64,000 nucleotides of DNA from Gemmatimonadota bacterium (GCA_028877215.1 JAPPFJ010000025.1:1-64000), one strand, 5' to 3'. Counted from the stretch's first letter, positions 37,494 through 46,947 are shown. Notes: generated by a model from the letters alone, not told the origin. A program made the numbers and translations.

Positions 37494-39719
37494 ATGAATG
37501 CGTACAAAGAGACCTTGCCGGAATCCGTATCGGAAACGCTTGGAACCGTAGGCCTGGACGATGAGCCGGCGCTCATGCACCTCGCTACGGATCTGCTGCC
37601 GAACCGGCAATTCGGCCGGCAGTGGGTCGTTGTCACGGAGAAGCGGTTAATCGTCGTTCCCCACGATGCCGAAAGCGATATCGTGGTGGTGCGAATGGAT
37701 GAGTTGGCGGGCGTACGGACGGAAGAGGTGGTGGGCGGGGGGTGCATGGCCCTGGACCGGAGAACGGCAGGCCCGATACTAGTAGCGTATACACAGTCGC
37801 TGATACCCAGGTTTGCCGAGGTGGCGGAGGGCATCCGGCGGTTATCGAAGGGCAAGGCTCTGTCCCTGCCGGAAGAAGTGGAGCGGGAGCGCTGTGACGC
37901 GTGCAATCGGCTGTTGCCTGAAAAGAACGGGATCTGTGCGGCCTGCATCAGGAAGTGGCAAACGTTGCGGCGCCTTCTGCGATATCTGACGGCGCAGCCG
38001 TGGCGGCTGGCATCTGTGGTGATACTGACCCTTGTTTCGACCGTGCTGGAACTGTTGCCGCCCAGGATTACGCAGCATATCATCGACGACGTACTTACCC
38101 CGCGCTCCAATTTCGACCTGCTGGTCTGGCTCGTGTTCGGGCTGCTGGGGGTGCGAATCCTGTTCTGCGTGGCTTCGGTTGTTACGGAATGGCTATCCCA
38201 ACGCCTGGGACACAGGGGTGTGCAGGATATCCGATCCGACCTCTACCGGAAGCTGCAATTTTTGCCGCTGCGGTTTTACGACCGTCGAACCACGGGCAGC
38301 CTCATCTCGAGGATGTCGAACGACTCCGACAGGCTGGAGGGTTTTCTGGCGTCTGACATGCCTCTGGTCGTATCGAAGATGATGCTTTTCGTAGGGATTC
38401 TGGCCCTGTTGCTGGCGACAAACTGGAAACTTGCGCTGCTCGTACTGTTGCCCATACCCCCGATCGTGCTGGGCGGTAGTCGCATCTGGAAGCGTGTGAT
38501 GCGCCACTGGATCCGGTGGGGCGGGAGGTGGTCGCGGCTTTCGTCACACCTGAGTGAATCGATTGGGGGCATCCGGGTGGTGAAGGCGTTTGCGCAGGAA
38601 TCCCGTGAAAGCGAGCGATTCGATAAACGTAACGAGGACCTGCGCGCGGTGACTGTTGCCGGCGAGCGAAACTGGTTCGTGTTCTTTACGGTGACGAATT
38701 TTCTGATGAGCTGGGGCGTCTTCCTGGTCTGGTATTTTGGTGGCCGTCAGATTCTGGGCGGGGAGATGACGCTGGGCGCCCTGGTTGCCTTCATCAGCTA
38801 TCTGTGGATGTTGTACCAGCCACTGCGGTGGTTTGGCGAACTCTACAATATCCTGCTGAGGGCCTTCGCCGGTGCCGAACGTATATTCGAGGTCCTGGAT
38901 TCAAGGCAGGAAACCGGCAACGCGGAAGATGGGGTTCGCCTGCCGCGGATAAACGGGCGGGTTGAATTCAGGAACGTGTTCTTCGGATACGATCGTGGAA
39001 AGCCGGTCCTGAAGGGCATCAACCTCGAGGTGAAGCCGGGCGAGATGATTGGCCTCGTGGGCAAATCCGGCGCCGGCAAATCCACGCTGATCAATCTGAT
39101 TTGCCGCTTCTACGATCCTGACGGCGGACGAATTGAAGTCGACGGCCTGGAAATGCGGGAAGTTTGCCTGGAAGACCTTAGATCACGGATCGGCATGGTT
39201 CAGCAGGAGCCATTCCTCTTTGACGGGACCATTGCCGAGAATATCGCCTACGGGAAGCCGACTGCGACGTTCAGTGAAGTCATCCGGGCGGCCACGGCGG
39301 CGGAAGCGCACGAATTCATCGTACAAAAGCCGGATGGATACGATATGAAGGTGGGAGAGAAAGGCGGTAGACTGTCGGGCGGTGAAAAGCAGCGAATATC
39401 CATCGCGCGCGCGATTCTGCACGATCCGCGAATTCTGATTCTGGATGAGGCGACGTCTTCGCTGGATACTCGGACGGAGTGGAAGATCCAGAAGGCGATC
39501 TCACGTCTTGTAAAGGGCCGTACGACCTTTGCGATCGCGCACAGGCTCTCCACGCTGCGCAGCGCCGACCGGCTGGTCGTGTTGGACGACGGTAAGGTGG
39601 CGGAAGTCGGTACTCACCACGAACTGATGTCGCGTCAAGGCATTTTCCATCGCCTCGTGAAAAGCCAGCAGGAAACGTCTGCGGTAATGGCTGTCGGCGG
39701 CGGCAAGGTCGAAACCTGA
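37494..39719 (+). CDS. ABC half-exporter B with PH-like and zinc-ribbon N-terminus
   Basis: 741 aa from the ATG at 37494. With this start the zinc-ribbon cysteines fall at C134, C137, C148 and C151, exactly as in half-exporter A, supporting it over a TTG at 37482. Layout: PH-like domain, ribbon, six TM helices, and an ATPase with GKSGAGKST, LSGGEKQRIS, ILILDEATSSLD and FAIAHRL, all intact. The 224-base gap from half-exporter A is mostly a palindromic element, so expression of B may be tuned separately. The DUF1854 gene follows 24 bases later. Confidence 0.85.
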   Translation: MNAYKETLPESVSETLGTVGLDDEPALMHLATDLLPNRQFGRQWVVVTEKRLIVVPHDAESDIVVVRMDELAGVRTEEVVGGGCMALDRRTAGPILVAYTQSLIPRFAEVAEGIRRLSKGKALSLPEEVERERCDACNRLLPEKNGICAACIRKWQTLRRLLRYLTAQPWRLASVVILTLVSTVLELLPPRITQHIIDDVLTPRSNFDLLVWLVFGLLGVRILFCVASVVTEWLSQRLGHRGVQDIRSDLYRKLQFLPLRFYDRRTTGSLISRMSNDSDRLEGFLASDMPLVVSKMMLFVGILALLLATNWKLALLVLLPIPPIVLGGSRIWKRVMRHWIRWGGRWSRLSSHLSESIGGIRVVKAFAQESRESERFDKRNEDLRAVTVAGERNWFVFFTVTNFLMSWGVFLVWYFGGRQILGGEMTLGALVAFISYLWMLYQPLRWFGELYNILLRAFAGAERIFEVLDSRQETGNAEDGVRLPRINGRVEFRNVFFGYDRGKPVLKGINLEVKPGEMIGLVGKSGAGKSTLINLICRFYDPDGGRIEVDGLEMREVCLEDLRSRIGMVQQEPFLFDGTIAENIAYGKPTATFSEVIRAATAAEAHEFIVQKPDGYDMKVGEKGGRLSGGEKQRISIARAILHDPRILILDEATSSLDTRTEWKIQKAISRLVKGRTTFAIAHRLSTLRSADRLVVLDDGKVAEVGTHHELMSRQGIFHRLVKSQQETSAVMAVGGGKVET

Positions 39720-39743
39720 AGGGCTTGAGGATCGCACTAAAAC

Positions 39744-40280
39744 ATGGATTCGAGTTATAAAGACGGATGGAAACCCACGCCGATAGACGTGACCCATCCA
39801 CAGGACGTGGATACCGCGAGCATCAGGCTCTTCCATGAACCAGCCTGGCATCTGCGGATGACCATCGAAGGCGATTGTTCGTATCTGAGGGTGAAGATCG
39901 TCCGTGCGGCCCCGTTGTCGGAGCCGGACCGGTACATCTGTTTCCTCGACGCGAACGACGAGTTGATCTGTATGGTAGACGACTTCCACGAACTGCCGGC
40001 GGCGTATCAGGACATCATCCGGGAGGAACTCGCGCGGCGGTATCTGACCTCACGGATTGAACGAGTCCACTCGATTCGCAGCGAATACGGGGTCTCATAC
40101 TGGGACGTTGCCACGGATCGGGGCCGGCGCGAATTCGTCGTAAAGAACGTGGGAGAAGACGCCCGTTGGTTGGACGAAAAGCGTGTGTTGATTCTGGACG
40201 TAGACGGCAACCGGTTCGAGGTGGCGGATCTCGGCGCGTTGGACAAGAGGAGCCGGGGGCTGGTTGAGATGGTCCTTTAG
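39744..40280 (+). CDS. DUF1854 family protein (second copy)
   Basis: 178 aa, soluble. The C-terminal half aligns with the 7953-8459 protein: YWDVATDRGRREFVVKN, then LILDVDGNRFEVADLGALD. The N-terminal half is more divergent. It is the last gene of the ABC pair operon. Having two DUF1854 genes, each immediately after its exporter genes, points to a dedicated functional link. Molecular role is unknown. Confidence 0.8.
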   Translation: MDSSYKDGWKPTPIDVTHPQDVDTASIRLFHEPAWHLRMTIEGDCSYLRVKIVRAAPLSEPDRYICFLDANDELICMVDDFHELPAAYQDIIREELARRYLTSRIERVHSIRSEYGVSYWDVATDRGRREFVVKNVGEDARWLDEKRVLILDVDGNRFEVADLGALDKRSRGLVEMVL

Positions 40281-40444
40281 CGAAACCGGAACGCCGTTAC
40301 CCTTTCGAGGCGGTGACGTGTTTCCATTTTGCGTCGGATGAGCCACACCGCTCTCGGGTACTGGAAGACTGCCTTGTCATCGGCGTCTTTTCGCCTCCTG
40401 GGCCGGAATACGCGCCGGAAGCGAAACGGGGCGAACACCTTCGG

Positions 40445-41431
40445 CTATGTTTCCCACATTCGTTTGTACTTGTCTTCTCCTTCCAGCGAGATGGACTGAT
40501 CGTAAACCTGCTGTAGCAGGCCCAGCGCTTCAAGGGCCTGTTCGGCGCCGCATTCCGGTTGCCTGTCTTTGCGAATCGAGTCGATGAATTCGGTGTTCTG
40601 CACAAGGACGTCGTCGTCCAGGGTGTCGTCGCTCCGGAAGAGGGTTTCGCCGTTTAGCGTGACCCGGTTACCCGAGACGATGAGGGTGCCCGCGTCGCAC
40701 AGGTAGATATTGTTGTTGACCCCTGATCTGGCGCTGTAGGAAAGACTGAGTGCTGCAATGGTCTCCGTGGCATATCGGAGCAGCATACTGACGTCGAGTG
40801 ACGTACCGGTTCCGGCGTCGAGCGGGCTGAGTTCGCCGCGAATCCGGCGAACGGGTCTGTCGATGGTCCAGAGTGAGTAGTCGAGTACATGGCAACCGTG
40901 GTGGAACAGAACATCGTCCGTCCAGCTCCGCCTGTAGCCCGTCCAACCGACGTTGTCGCGGCGCAATTGAAATTCGTGTGTATGGTGCTGATGCACGTGG
41001 CCTGCCTCGCCGTTTGCGATAAAATCCTTTACAAACCGACCCGTGCGGTTGAAGCGGCGGGTATGGGCAACCAGCAGTTTGTTACCGGACTTCTTCGCCA
41101 GGCCGGCAATCTCGGCGGCGCCCTTGTGTGTAAGCGCAAGGGGGATTTCAACCAGTACGTTTTTGCCGGCCTCCAGCGCCAGCCGGGTCTGTTCGTAATG
41201 CGCCTCGCTAGGCGAGGAGACAATGACCGCGTCGATATCGGGGTCGGTCAGGACGTCTTCGTAGCGCGTCGTAGCGTTCTCGAAGCCCCACGCTTCCCTG
41301 AATGATTCGGCGGGTTCGGCTCTTCGTCCGACGACGGTACGAAGACGGACCCCGGGAATACGCAGGAATGCCCTCGTGTGGAAGAGCGCAATGCCGCCGT
41401 ATCCCACGATGGCGCAGTTGATGGTGTCCAT
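40445..41431 (-). CDS. Gfo/Idh/MocA family oxidoreductase
   Basis: 328 aa. N-terminal Rossmann domain (CAIVGYGGIALFHTRAF). The usual EKP reads EIPLALT at the equivalent position (VLVEIPLALTHKG), so the catalytic lysine of the motif is replaced. The C-terminal domain carries HHGCHVLDYSLW with a likely active-site histidine. Located 89 bases downstream of an FGGY kinase, it probably oxidises or reduces the same sugar or polyol. The AAAGGGAG before the ATG is good. Confidence 0.82.
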   Translation of the reverse strand: MDTINCAIVGYGGIALFHTRAFLRIPGVRLRTVVGRRAEPAESFREAWGFENATTRYEDVLTDPDIDAVIVSSPSEAHYEQTRLALEAGKNVLVEIPLALTHKGAAEIAGLAKKSGNKLLVAHTRRFNRTGRFVKDFIANGEAGHVHQHHTHEFQLRRDNVGWTGYRRSWTDDVLFHHGCHVLDYSLWTIDRPVRRIRGELSPLDAGTGTSLDVSMLLRYATETIAALSLSYSARSGVNNNIYLCDAGTLIVSGNRVTLNGETLFRSDDTLDDDVLVQNTEFIDSIRKDRQPECGAEQALEALGLLQQVYDQSISLEGEDKYKRMWET

Positions 41432-41520
41432 GGATACTCCCTTTAAATCCAGCGTATTTGGCGATCCGCGGCGGGCGGTCGGTCCTGCGAATCGGGTATG
41501 CAGTTTGACTTGGGTACAGA

Positions 41521-43053
41521 CTACCCTTCCGACTTCCGGGCATCTCTCAAGCTATGGTGCAGGGATTGAAGCGCCGGGAAAATTCCGCGGTACACGTTCT
41601 GAAATCCGGTCTCGTAGGTCGCGACCTGTTCGGCGTCCGGCTCTACCGTCCAGCTATCGTACGTCAGTTCGGGCAGAGCGGAGTCGATGTCCGCGTAAAC
41701 GCCCGCGCCGAGGCCGCCCAGTACCGCGGCGCCCAGGGCGACGGATTCCTCCACGTCTGCAATCGAGATCCTCTGATTGAACACCGAACTCTTGATCTGC
41801 AGGAGAAGCCGGTTTCGTGTGTTGCCGCCAATCGCCACGATTCGGTTCGGCCTGTCGATTTCGGGGTGTGACACGATGGCTTCGAGGCAGAGCCGGCTTT
41901 CGTAGGCCAACCCCTCGAGTACGGCGCGAAACATGGCCCCCCGCTTTACGTCCGACGTGAGACCGATGAACGCGGCCCTCGATTCGGGGTCGTTGTTTGG
42001 AGGATTGCCGAGGCGCAGGTGAGGCTGGAAGTGGACGCCCAGGCTTCCCGGAGGGGCCATTTCCGCTTCGGAGACAAGGGTGCCGTATTCGACGTTGCTG
42101 CCGAGAAGATTGCGGATCCACTCAACGCAGGCCCCGGAGGTGTAGATGCTTCCGAGGATATAGTACCGATCCCGGGCGACGTGGGCTCCGGTGGTATACC
42201 CCTGCCGTGCAAACTGATCGCTGAGCCACGCGCGATCGCCCGTTATACAGAGCGCTTCCGCTGTGCCGAGCGAATTCAGCAGCGTATCCTGCTCGGTGGC
42301 GCCAACGGCAAGCGCCCCGCAAATATGGTCGTGCCCGCCGGTTGCCACCTGAACGCGGGATGGAAGGCCGGTCGCACGCGCAACGTCGGGCAGGAGACGG
42401 CCAAGCAACGTGCCGGAGGGTACCGCCTGCGGAAAGAGACCGCGTGATACCCCCGCTTCATCCAGCATGCCTGAATGCCAATCCCGCCGGTGAAGGTCGT
42501 AGACGAGGGTCCGCGAAGCGAGGGAATAGTCCGTTGCCTTATGCCCGCACAGGCGGAACGCGATATAGTCTGCGACGTTCAGCCACGAGACCGTTCTCGC
42601 GTAAGCCTGCGGGCTGTTTTCTTTTAGCCAGAGGACCTTGCAGAGACCGAAGATTGGCTCCAGCGACAGCCCCGTTATGGCGTAGATCCGCTCTTCGCCG
42701 AGGGTCTTGCGCAGCCACGCGGCCTGGCTTGACGTCCTCCCGTCGAACCAGGCGATGATGTCGGCGGTGGGGCGGTCCGCGGCGTCAAGGGGTACGCCCG
42801 ACTCGGCCATACTTGAAACGGCGATACTGGCGATCGGGTCGGCTGTCTCAAGTTGCGATACCGCGTCCCGTATCACGTTCAGCGTGCACGTCCACAGTTC
42901 ACCGGGTGTGTGATAGGCCCAGCCGGGTCGGGGGTAATGGGTTGGCGTCGGCACGCTTGCCGAAGCCTGAACGCGGCCGGCGGTATCGAAGACAAGCGCC
43001 TTGATATTCGTGGTGCCTATGTCGATTCCGGCCAATAGAGGAGATGGGGACAT
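41521..43053 (-). CDS. FGGY-family carbohydrate kinase (xylulokinase-like)
   Basis: 510 aa from the ATG at 43053, where the conserved AGIDIGTTNIKALVFD phosphate-binding start begins; a longer reading has no homology. The N-lobe WFDGRTSSQA and the catalytic GGHDH (near residue 245) are typical of xylulokinase/gluconokinase-like FGGY kinases, and IAVGGNT-type residues (IVAIGGNTRNRLL) form the adenosine site. It phosphorylates a sugar or sugar acid; the exact substrate is unknown. Followed by a Gfo/Idh dehydrogenase, with a promoter at 43161-43189. Confidence 0.88.
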   Translation of the reverse strand: MSPSPLLAGIDIGTTNIKALVFDTAGRVQASASVPTPTHYPRPGWAYHTPGELWTCTLNVIRDAVSQLETADPIASIAVSSMAESGVPLDAADRPTADIIAWFDGRTSSQAAWLRKTLGEERIYAITGLSLEPIFGLCKVLWLKENSPQAYARTVSWLNVADYIAFRLCGHKATDYSLASRTLVYDLHRRDWHSGMLDEAGVSRGLFPQAVPSGTLLGRLLPDVARATGLPSRVQVATGGHDHICGALAVGATEQDTLLNSLGTAEALCITGDRAWLSDQFARQGYTTGAHVARDRYYILGSIYTSGACVEWIRNLLGSNVEYGTLVSEAEMAPPGSLGVHFQPHLRLGNPPNNDPESRAAFIGLTSDVKRGAMFRAVLEGLAYESRLCLEAIVSHPEIDRPNRIVAIGGNTRNRLLLQIKSSVFNQRISIADVEESVALGAAVLGGLGAGVYADIDSALPELTYDSWTVEPDAEQVATYETGFQNVYRGIFPALQSLHHSLRDARKSEG

Positions 43054-43160
43054 CGTACTCAATATCCCAACTGGAGTGGCGCCAGGCGGCCTGGCCCGCG
43101 AAAATCGGGACGCCGCCGAACGACATTCGCGCCATGGAAAACACGTTGACAGGCGGCCCA

Positions 43161-43189
43161 ATGGTACCTAACTAATAGACGAAAGTCAA
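43161..43189 (-). promoter_or_regulatory. Promoter of the FGGY kinase operon
   Basis: Minus strand: TTGACT (43189-43184), 17 bases, TACCAT (43166-43161). The leader is about 100 bases to the ATG at 43053. Confidence 0.45.
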
Positions 43190-43286
43190 GTCGAAACCGA
43201 TATATCAGAAAACCTGCAGTTCAATTGAAAAATTCCGTTCCCCTGGCCTGCTGTAACCTCACGAGTCCAGGGACAATCCTTACCCG

Positions 43287-43300
43287 TGTCAAGCTTGACA
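43287..43300. promoter_or_regulatory. Perfect 14-bp palindrome, candidate operator
   Basis: TGTCAAGCTTGACA is a perfect inverted repeat ending 10 bases before the ATG at 43311, in the divergent region between the FGGY kinase and the propeller-like gene. The size and placement suit a dimeric repressor (for example a GntR-type regulator) or a site covering the ribosome-binding region. Confidence 0.4.
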
Positions 43301-43310
43301 GAGAATAGAG

Positions 43311-44390
43311 ATGCCCGAGCTGCCAAGGATGTATCCGGTCTGGGTGGATGCGAAGAATACCCGCGTCTACGGAATGGACGTTGACGAGTGCGGCGCGCTG
43401 TGGTTTACGGGCAGTCTGTCTGTACTCCACCGGTACAATCCTGAGTCAGGACAAATCCACACGTTTTCGATCCCCGACAAGCACGGTGGAAGCCAATGTC
43501 TCTGCGCTGGCGGGAAGGTCTATGTGCTGCCGCAGACCAATCCCATGATTACGGTTTACGACACGGTGATGGAACGTGTTTACAAGATCGATAAGCCGTT
43601 TTTGGAGGCGAACCTGTGGTATGGTCACGCGGATAAGGCGCGAAACGTACTCTATTTGCCTGAGCGGTCGAGGCCGTGTCTGGTGGTCTGGGACGTTGAG
43701 ACCGAAGAGGGGGAGGTCCTTGAGTATCCGGCGCCAGGCGTGCTGCCGGACATACGGGAGGTAGATTGGCCCGAGCGGCTGGAGACATTCGCGGTTCCGC
43801 GAAACGACGGCGTGCAGCGCCGCGTGTACTACGATCCCGACAGCCGTGGATTCCTTGCGGAAGATTCCCGTCGCGTCCCGCCGTCGCGACCGGGAGCGCG
43901 TGCTGAGCCGTTTGTCGTGAGTTACAGCGACGGTCGGCTCAGCCGGCTGGACCGTCGGACGGGTGAGAGGTATGAACGGGATGTACCGGGTTGGAAGGAG
44001 GACTTCGGTTTCATCGGCGGCGGTGTCTTCTACAGGGGATGGCAATTGAACAACCTGAGTACGTACGATTCGGGATTCCGGTACGACGAGAAGACCGGCG
44101 ACTATATTCAGCAGAAAGAGGATCCGCACATCGGGGTGGACGGATTGCCCTATCACTTCATGGACCGCTTCATCGCCTATCACCCTGAGAGTGATACGTT
44201 CGATCTGCTGATTCCCGACGTGCCTCGTTCACGATACCCGCAGTTGTGTTATAACAAGGTGGCGGACGGGCATCTCTACATTACGGCAAACGATATCTGG
44301 TCGGAAGAGAAGCAGCGTCCGCTGGGAGCTGTCGAAAACCCTGTGGGTCAGTTGATGGTCCTGCAGACCCGCCGCACTGACGGTGGATAA
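43311..44390 (+). CDS. Unrecognised protein, probable beta-propeller
   Basis: 359 aa, no signal peptide or TM segment. I do not recognise a named family. It shows repeated WD/SMP-30-like strand patterns (GALWFTGSLSVLHRYNPESG, GGKVYVLPQTNPMITVYD, RPCLVVWDVETEEGEVLEY), consistent with a beta-propeller. An asparagine-rich RGWQLNNLSTYDSGF segment occurs at about residue 245. It is divergent from the FGGY kinase operon and co-directional with the tartronate-semialdehyde-reductase-like gene 106 bases downstream, so a lactonase-like or sugar-binding role is possible but speculative. Confidence 0.6.
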   Translation: MPELPRMYPVWVDAKNTRVYGMDVDECGALWFTGSLSVLHRYNPESGQIHTFSIPDKHGGSQCLCAGGKVYVLPQTNPMITVYDTVMERVYKIDKPFLEANLWYGHADKARNVLYLPERSRPCLVVWDVETEEGEVLEYPAPGVLPDIREVDWPERLETFAVPRNDGVQRRVYYDPDSRGFLAEDSRRVPPSRPGARAEPFVVSYSDGRLSRLDRRTGERYERDVPGWKEDFGFIGGGVFYRGWQLNNLSTYDSGFRYDEKTGDYIQQKEDPHIGVDGLPYHFMDRFIAYHPESDTFDLLIPDVPRSRYPQLCYNKVADGHLYITANDIWSEEKQRPLGAVENPVGQLMVLQTRRTDGG

Positions 44391-44496
44391 ACGGAAGACG
44401 CTGGTGACGCCTTCAGGACCCTTGCCATGAGGCTTTCGGTGGACGCAGTCACCCCATCCCGAGAGGGATGATCGCGTCAGACGAGAGGAGGTTCAG

Positions 44497-45399
44497 ATGG
44501 AAAGAGTAGGGTTTATCGGTCTGGGAATCATGGGCAAACCGATGGCGATCAATCTTGTAAAGGCCGGGTACGATCTGACGTTCTACGCGCGCCGTCCTGA
44601 GGTCGTTGAGGAGATGGAGGGGTTGGGCGCCAGGGCGGTCGCATCCCCCGCCGCGGTAGCGGAGCACACCGATATCATCATAACAATCGTAACGGCTGAT
44701 CCGGAGGTGCGGGAGGTTATTCTCGGCGACAATGGCGTGCTGCAAGGCGCGTCCGAGGGAAAACTGATCGTGGATATGAGTACGATCTCGCCGCTCACGA
44801 TCCGGGAGATCGCAGAGAAGGCTGAAGCGAAGGGTGTGGCGGTGATGGATGCGCCCGTGAGCGGGGGCGACACGGGGGCGATCAACGGAACGTTGACGAT
44901 CATCGCCGGCGGAGAGGCGGACGATTTCGAGCGTTGCAACGGGTTGTTTCGGGCAATGGGTAAAGAGGAAAACATCTTCCACGTCGGGCCCGTGGGCGTT
45001 GGGCAGACCGTAAAGATCGTCAATCAGCTGATCGGCGGCATCAACATGGCCGCAATCGCGGAGGGCTTGATCCTGGGCATCCGGGCAGGCGCCGACCCCG
45101 AAGTCATGCGCCAGGTCATCAGTGTGAGTTCGGCCAATTCGACGTTGTTTCAGATCCGCGCATCGGACTTCCTGCTGGCGGGCTCGTTTGCACCTGGATT
45201 TATGCTGGACCTGATGAAGAAGGATATGGCGATCGGCGTGGACCTGGGTAAGGCATTGAACGTGCCGATGCCGATCGGTGCGGCGACATACCAGATGTAC
45301 TCGGCGGCGAGCGGTCTGGGAGCGGGTGAAATGGATTTCTCGGCGGTATGCAAGGCGGCGGAACATCTGAGCGGGACGACAATATCTCAAGACTCCTGA
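44497..45399 (+). CDS. garR: 2-hydroxy-3-oxopropionate reductase (tartronate semialdehyde reductase)
   Basis: 300 aa beta-hydroxyacid dehydrogenase that reduces tartronate semialdehyde to glycerate in glycolate, glyoxylate or glucarate breakdown. N-terminal GFIGLGIMGKPMAINLVKAG with the NAD(P)-binding glycines, substrate-binding DAPVSGGDTGAINGTL, and the catalytic lysine in GVGQTVKIVNQLI (about K170). The GarR/GlxR subgroup fits better than 3-hydroxyisobutyrate dehydrogenase, but the substrate is not certain. GAGGAGG lies just before the ATG. Confidence 0.85.
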   Translation: MERVGFIGLGIMGKPMAINLVKAGYDLTFYARRPEVVEEMEGLGARAVASPAAVAEHTDIIITIVTADPEVREVILGDNGVLQGASEGKLIVDMSTISPLTIREIAEKAEAKGVAVMDAPVSGGDTGAINGTLTIIAGGEADDFERCNGLFRAMGKEENIFHVGPVGVGQTVKIVNQLIGGINMAAIAEGLILGIRAGADPEVMRQVISVSSANSTLFQIRASDFLLAGSFAPGFMLDLMKKDMAIGVDLGKALNVPMPIGAATYQMYSAASGLGAGEMDFSAVCKAAEHLSGTTISQDS

Positions 45400-45405
45400 A
45401 CCCGG

Positions 45406-46947
45406 TCACGCGGTGCCGTATTTCGCCCGGAACCGTTCCCGCAACGCGGCCTTCCGCACCTTTCCGGTCGCGGTGGTTACCGGGAGCTCCGGGATAATTT
45501 CCACCCATTTCGGTTTCTTGAATCCCGCCAGACGGGCGCGCACGTAATCGGCGACCTCGCAGGGGGTGAGGTCCGCGCCGTCGCTCGCCACGACCGCGGC
45601 CAGCACGGACTCACCCCATTCTCTGTCCGGGATGCCCACCACGGCTGCATCGCGTATCTTCGGATTCTCCTTCAACAGACGTTCGATTTCCAGCGGATAG
45701 ATGTTTTCTCCGCCGCTGATAATCACATCCTTTGCGCGGCCGGACAGATAGAGATAGCCGTCGTCGTCCAATCTGCCCAGGTCCCCTGTATGCAGCCAGC
45801 CTTTCTTCAGCGCCTCGCCGGTCTTCTCGGGCATATTCCAGTATTCGTACATCGCGGACGCGGTTTTCGCGACAACCTCGCCCACCTCGCCCGGTGCAAC
45901 CGGATTCCCGGACGAATTGACAACGTCGAGTTCAACCGAGGCCATGGGCCGGCCCACCGAGCCGAGTTTGCCGAGGTCGCCTGACGCCAGACGACACACG
46001 GTCAGGATACAGCCGGCCTCGGTGAGCCCGTAGGTGACATAGACGTCGGACTCGAACGTCGCCAGGATGTCCTCGAGCAGGGCCGCGGGGAATGTATCCG
46101 ACGAACCCAGGCAGCGCTGTACCGAAGAGACATCGTGATTTCTGAGCCGCTGACGTGCAAGTATCCAGCGCCATACCGTCGGCACGCAGAAAATGTTGGT
46201 TGCCCTGTGCTGCGCAACTGCGGACAGGATGTCGCCGGGGTCAGCGCCGTCCAGAATGACGAGCGCGGCGCCGGTCAGGAAATGTGGAAGCACCAGGCAG
46301 TCCGGTCCGCCGGTATGGAAGAGGGGGTAGACGACCAGGCCCACGTCGGCGCTGTGTCCTCCGGTCGACAGGGCAAGGGAAAGTGCTTGAAGATAGTGGC
46401 TCTTGTGCGAGAAAACAGCGCCTTTGGGAAACCCGGTCGTGCCGCTCGTGTACAGGATGATGTGCGGGTCGTTCTCGTCGAGCTCAACTGCCGGCTCGTC
46501 CGATGTGGACCTGGCCGCCAGATCTTCAAGGCGATTGCCGCAATTGTTGCCGATGGTGAGCGTCCACTCAAGTCCGGTCAGTACTCCGATCCCGCCCACA
46601 ACGTCTCCGAACCGGCTCTGGTAGATGAGGCCGCGGGCGCCGGACTGTTGCAACGTGTAGCGGATTTCCCTGCTGCGGTACCAGAAATTCACGGGAACCA
46701 TAATGGCGCCCGCTTTGGCCAGTGCGAAGTAGACGGCAACGTAGACGTCCGAATTCCGGCTCAAGACGCCGATTCGGTCCCCTTTACGGACCCCCAGGCT
46801 TAGAAGGCCGTTGGCAATGCGATTGCTCTGCGCATTCAGTTCTCCGTACGTCAGCGAGCGGTTGCCGAAAATGAGGGCCGTTTTGCACTTCAGACCCGGG
46901 TCCCGTGCGTTTCGTTGAAGAATACTCCCCAATAACATCCTGTCCAT
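45406..46947 (-). CDS. AMP-dependent acyl-CoA synthetase/ligase
   Basis: 513 aa from the ATG at 46947 (an in-frame TTG at 46962 sits in a poly-T stretch). ANL superfamily enzyme activating a carboxylic acid as its CoA thioester. P-loop YTSGTTGFPKGA, adenine-binding YVTYGLTEAG, hinge YLYLSGRAKDVIISGGENIYP and the C-terminal catalytic lysine in TATGKVRKAALRE are all present. The acid is unknown; the sequence looks like the long/medium-chain or aromatic-acid group. A transcription terminator lies directly upstream of the start (46961-47001). Confidence 0.9.
   Translation of the reverse strand: MDRMLLGSILQRNARDPGLKCKTALIFGNRSLTYGELNAQSNRIANGLLSLGVRKGDRIGVLSRNSDVYVAVYFALAKAGAIMVPVNFWYRSREIRYTLQQSGARGLIYQSRFGDVVGGIGVLTGLEWTLTIGNNCGNRLEDLAARSTSDEPAVELDENDPHIILYTSGTTGFPKGAVFSHKSHYLQALSLALSTGGHSADVGLVVYPLFHTGGPDCLVLPHFLTGAALVILDGADPGDILSAVAQHRATNIFCVPTVWRWILARQRLRNHDVSSVQRCLGSSDTFPAALLEDILATFESDVYVTYGLTEAGCILTVCRLASGDLGKLGSVGRPMASVELDVVNSSGNPVAPGEVGEVVAKTASAMYEYWNMPEKTGEALKKGWLHTGDLGRLDDDGYLYLSGRAKDVIISGGENIYPLEIERLLKENPKIRDAAVVGIPDREWGESVLAAVVASDGADLTPCEVADYVRARLAGFKKPKWVEIIPELPVTTATGKVRKAALRERFRAKYGTA

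Noticed and set aside
37269..37494. The ABC gap palindrome as a simple transcription terminator
   Set aside because: The arms span over 160 bases, there is no T-tract on the plus strand, and the defined inverted ends fit a MITE better.
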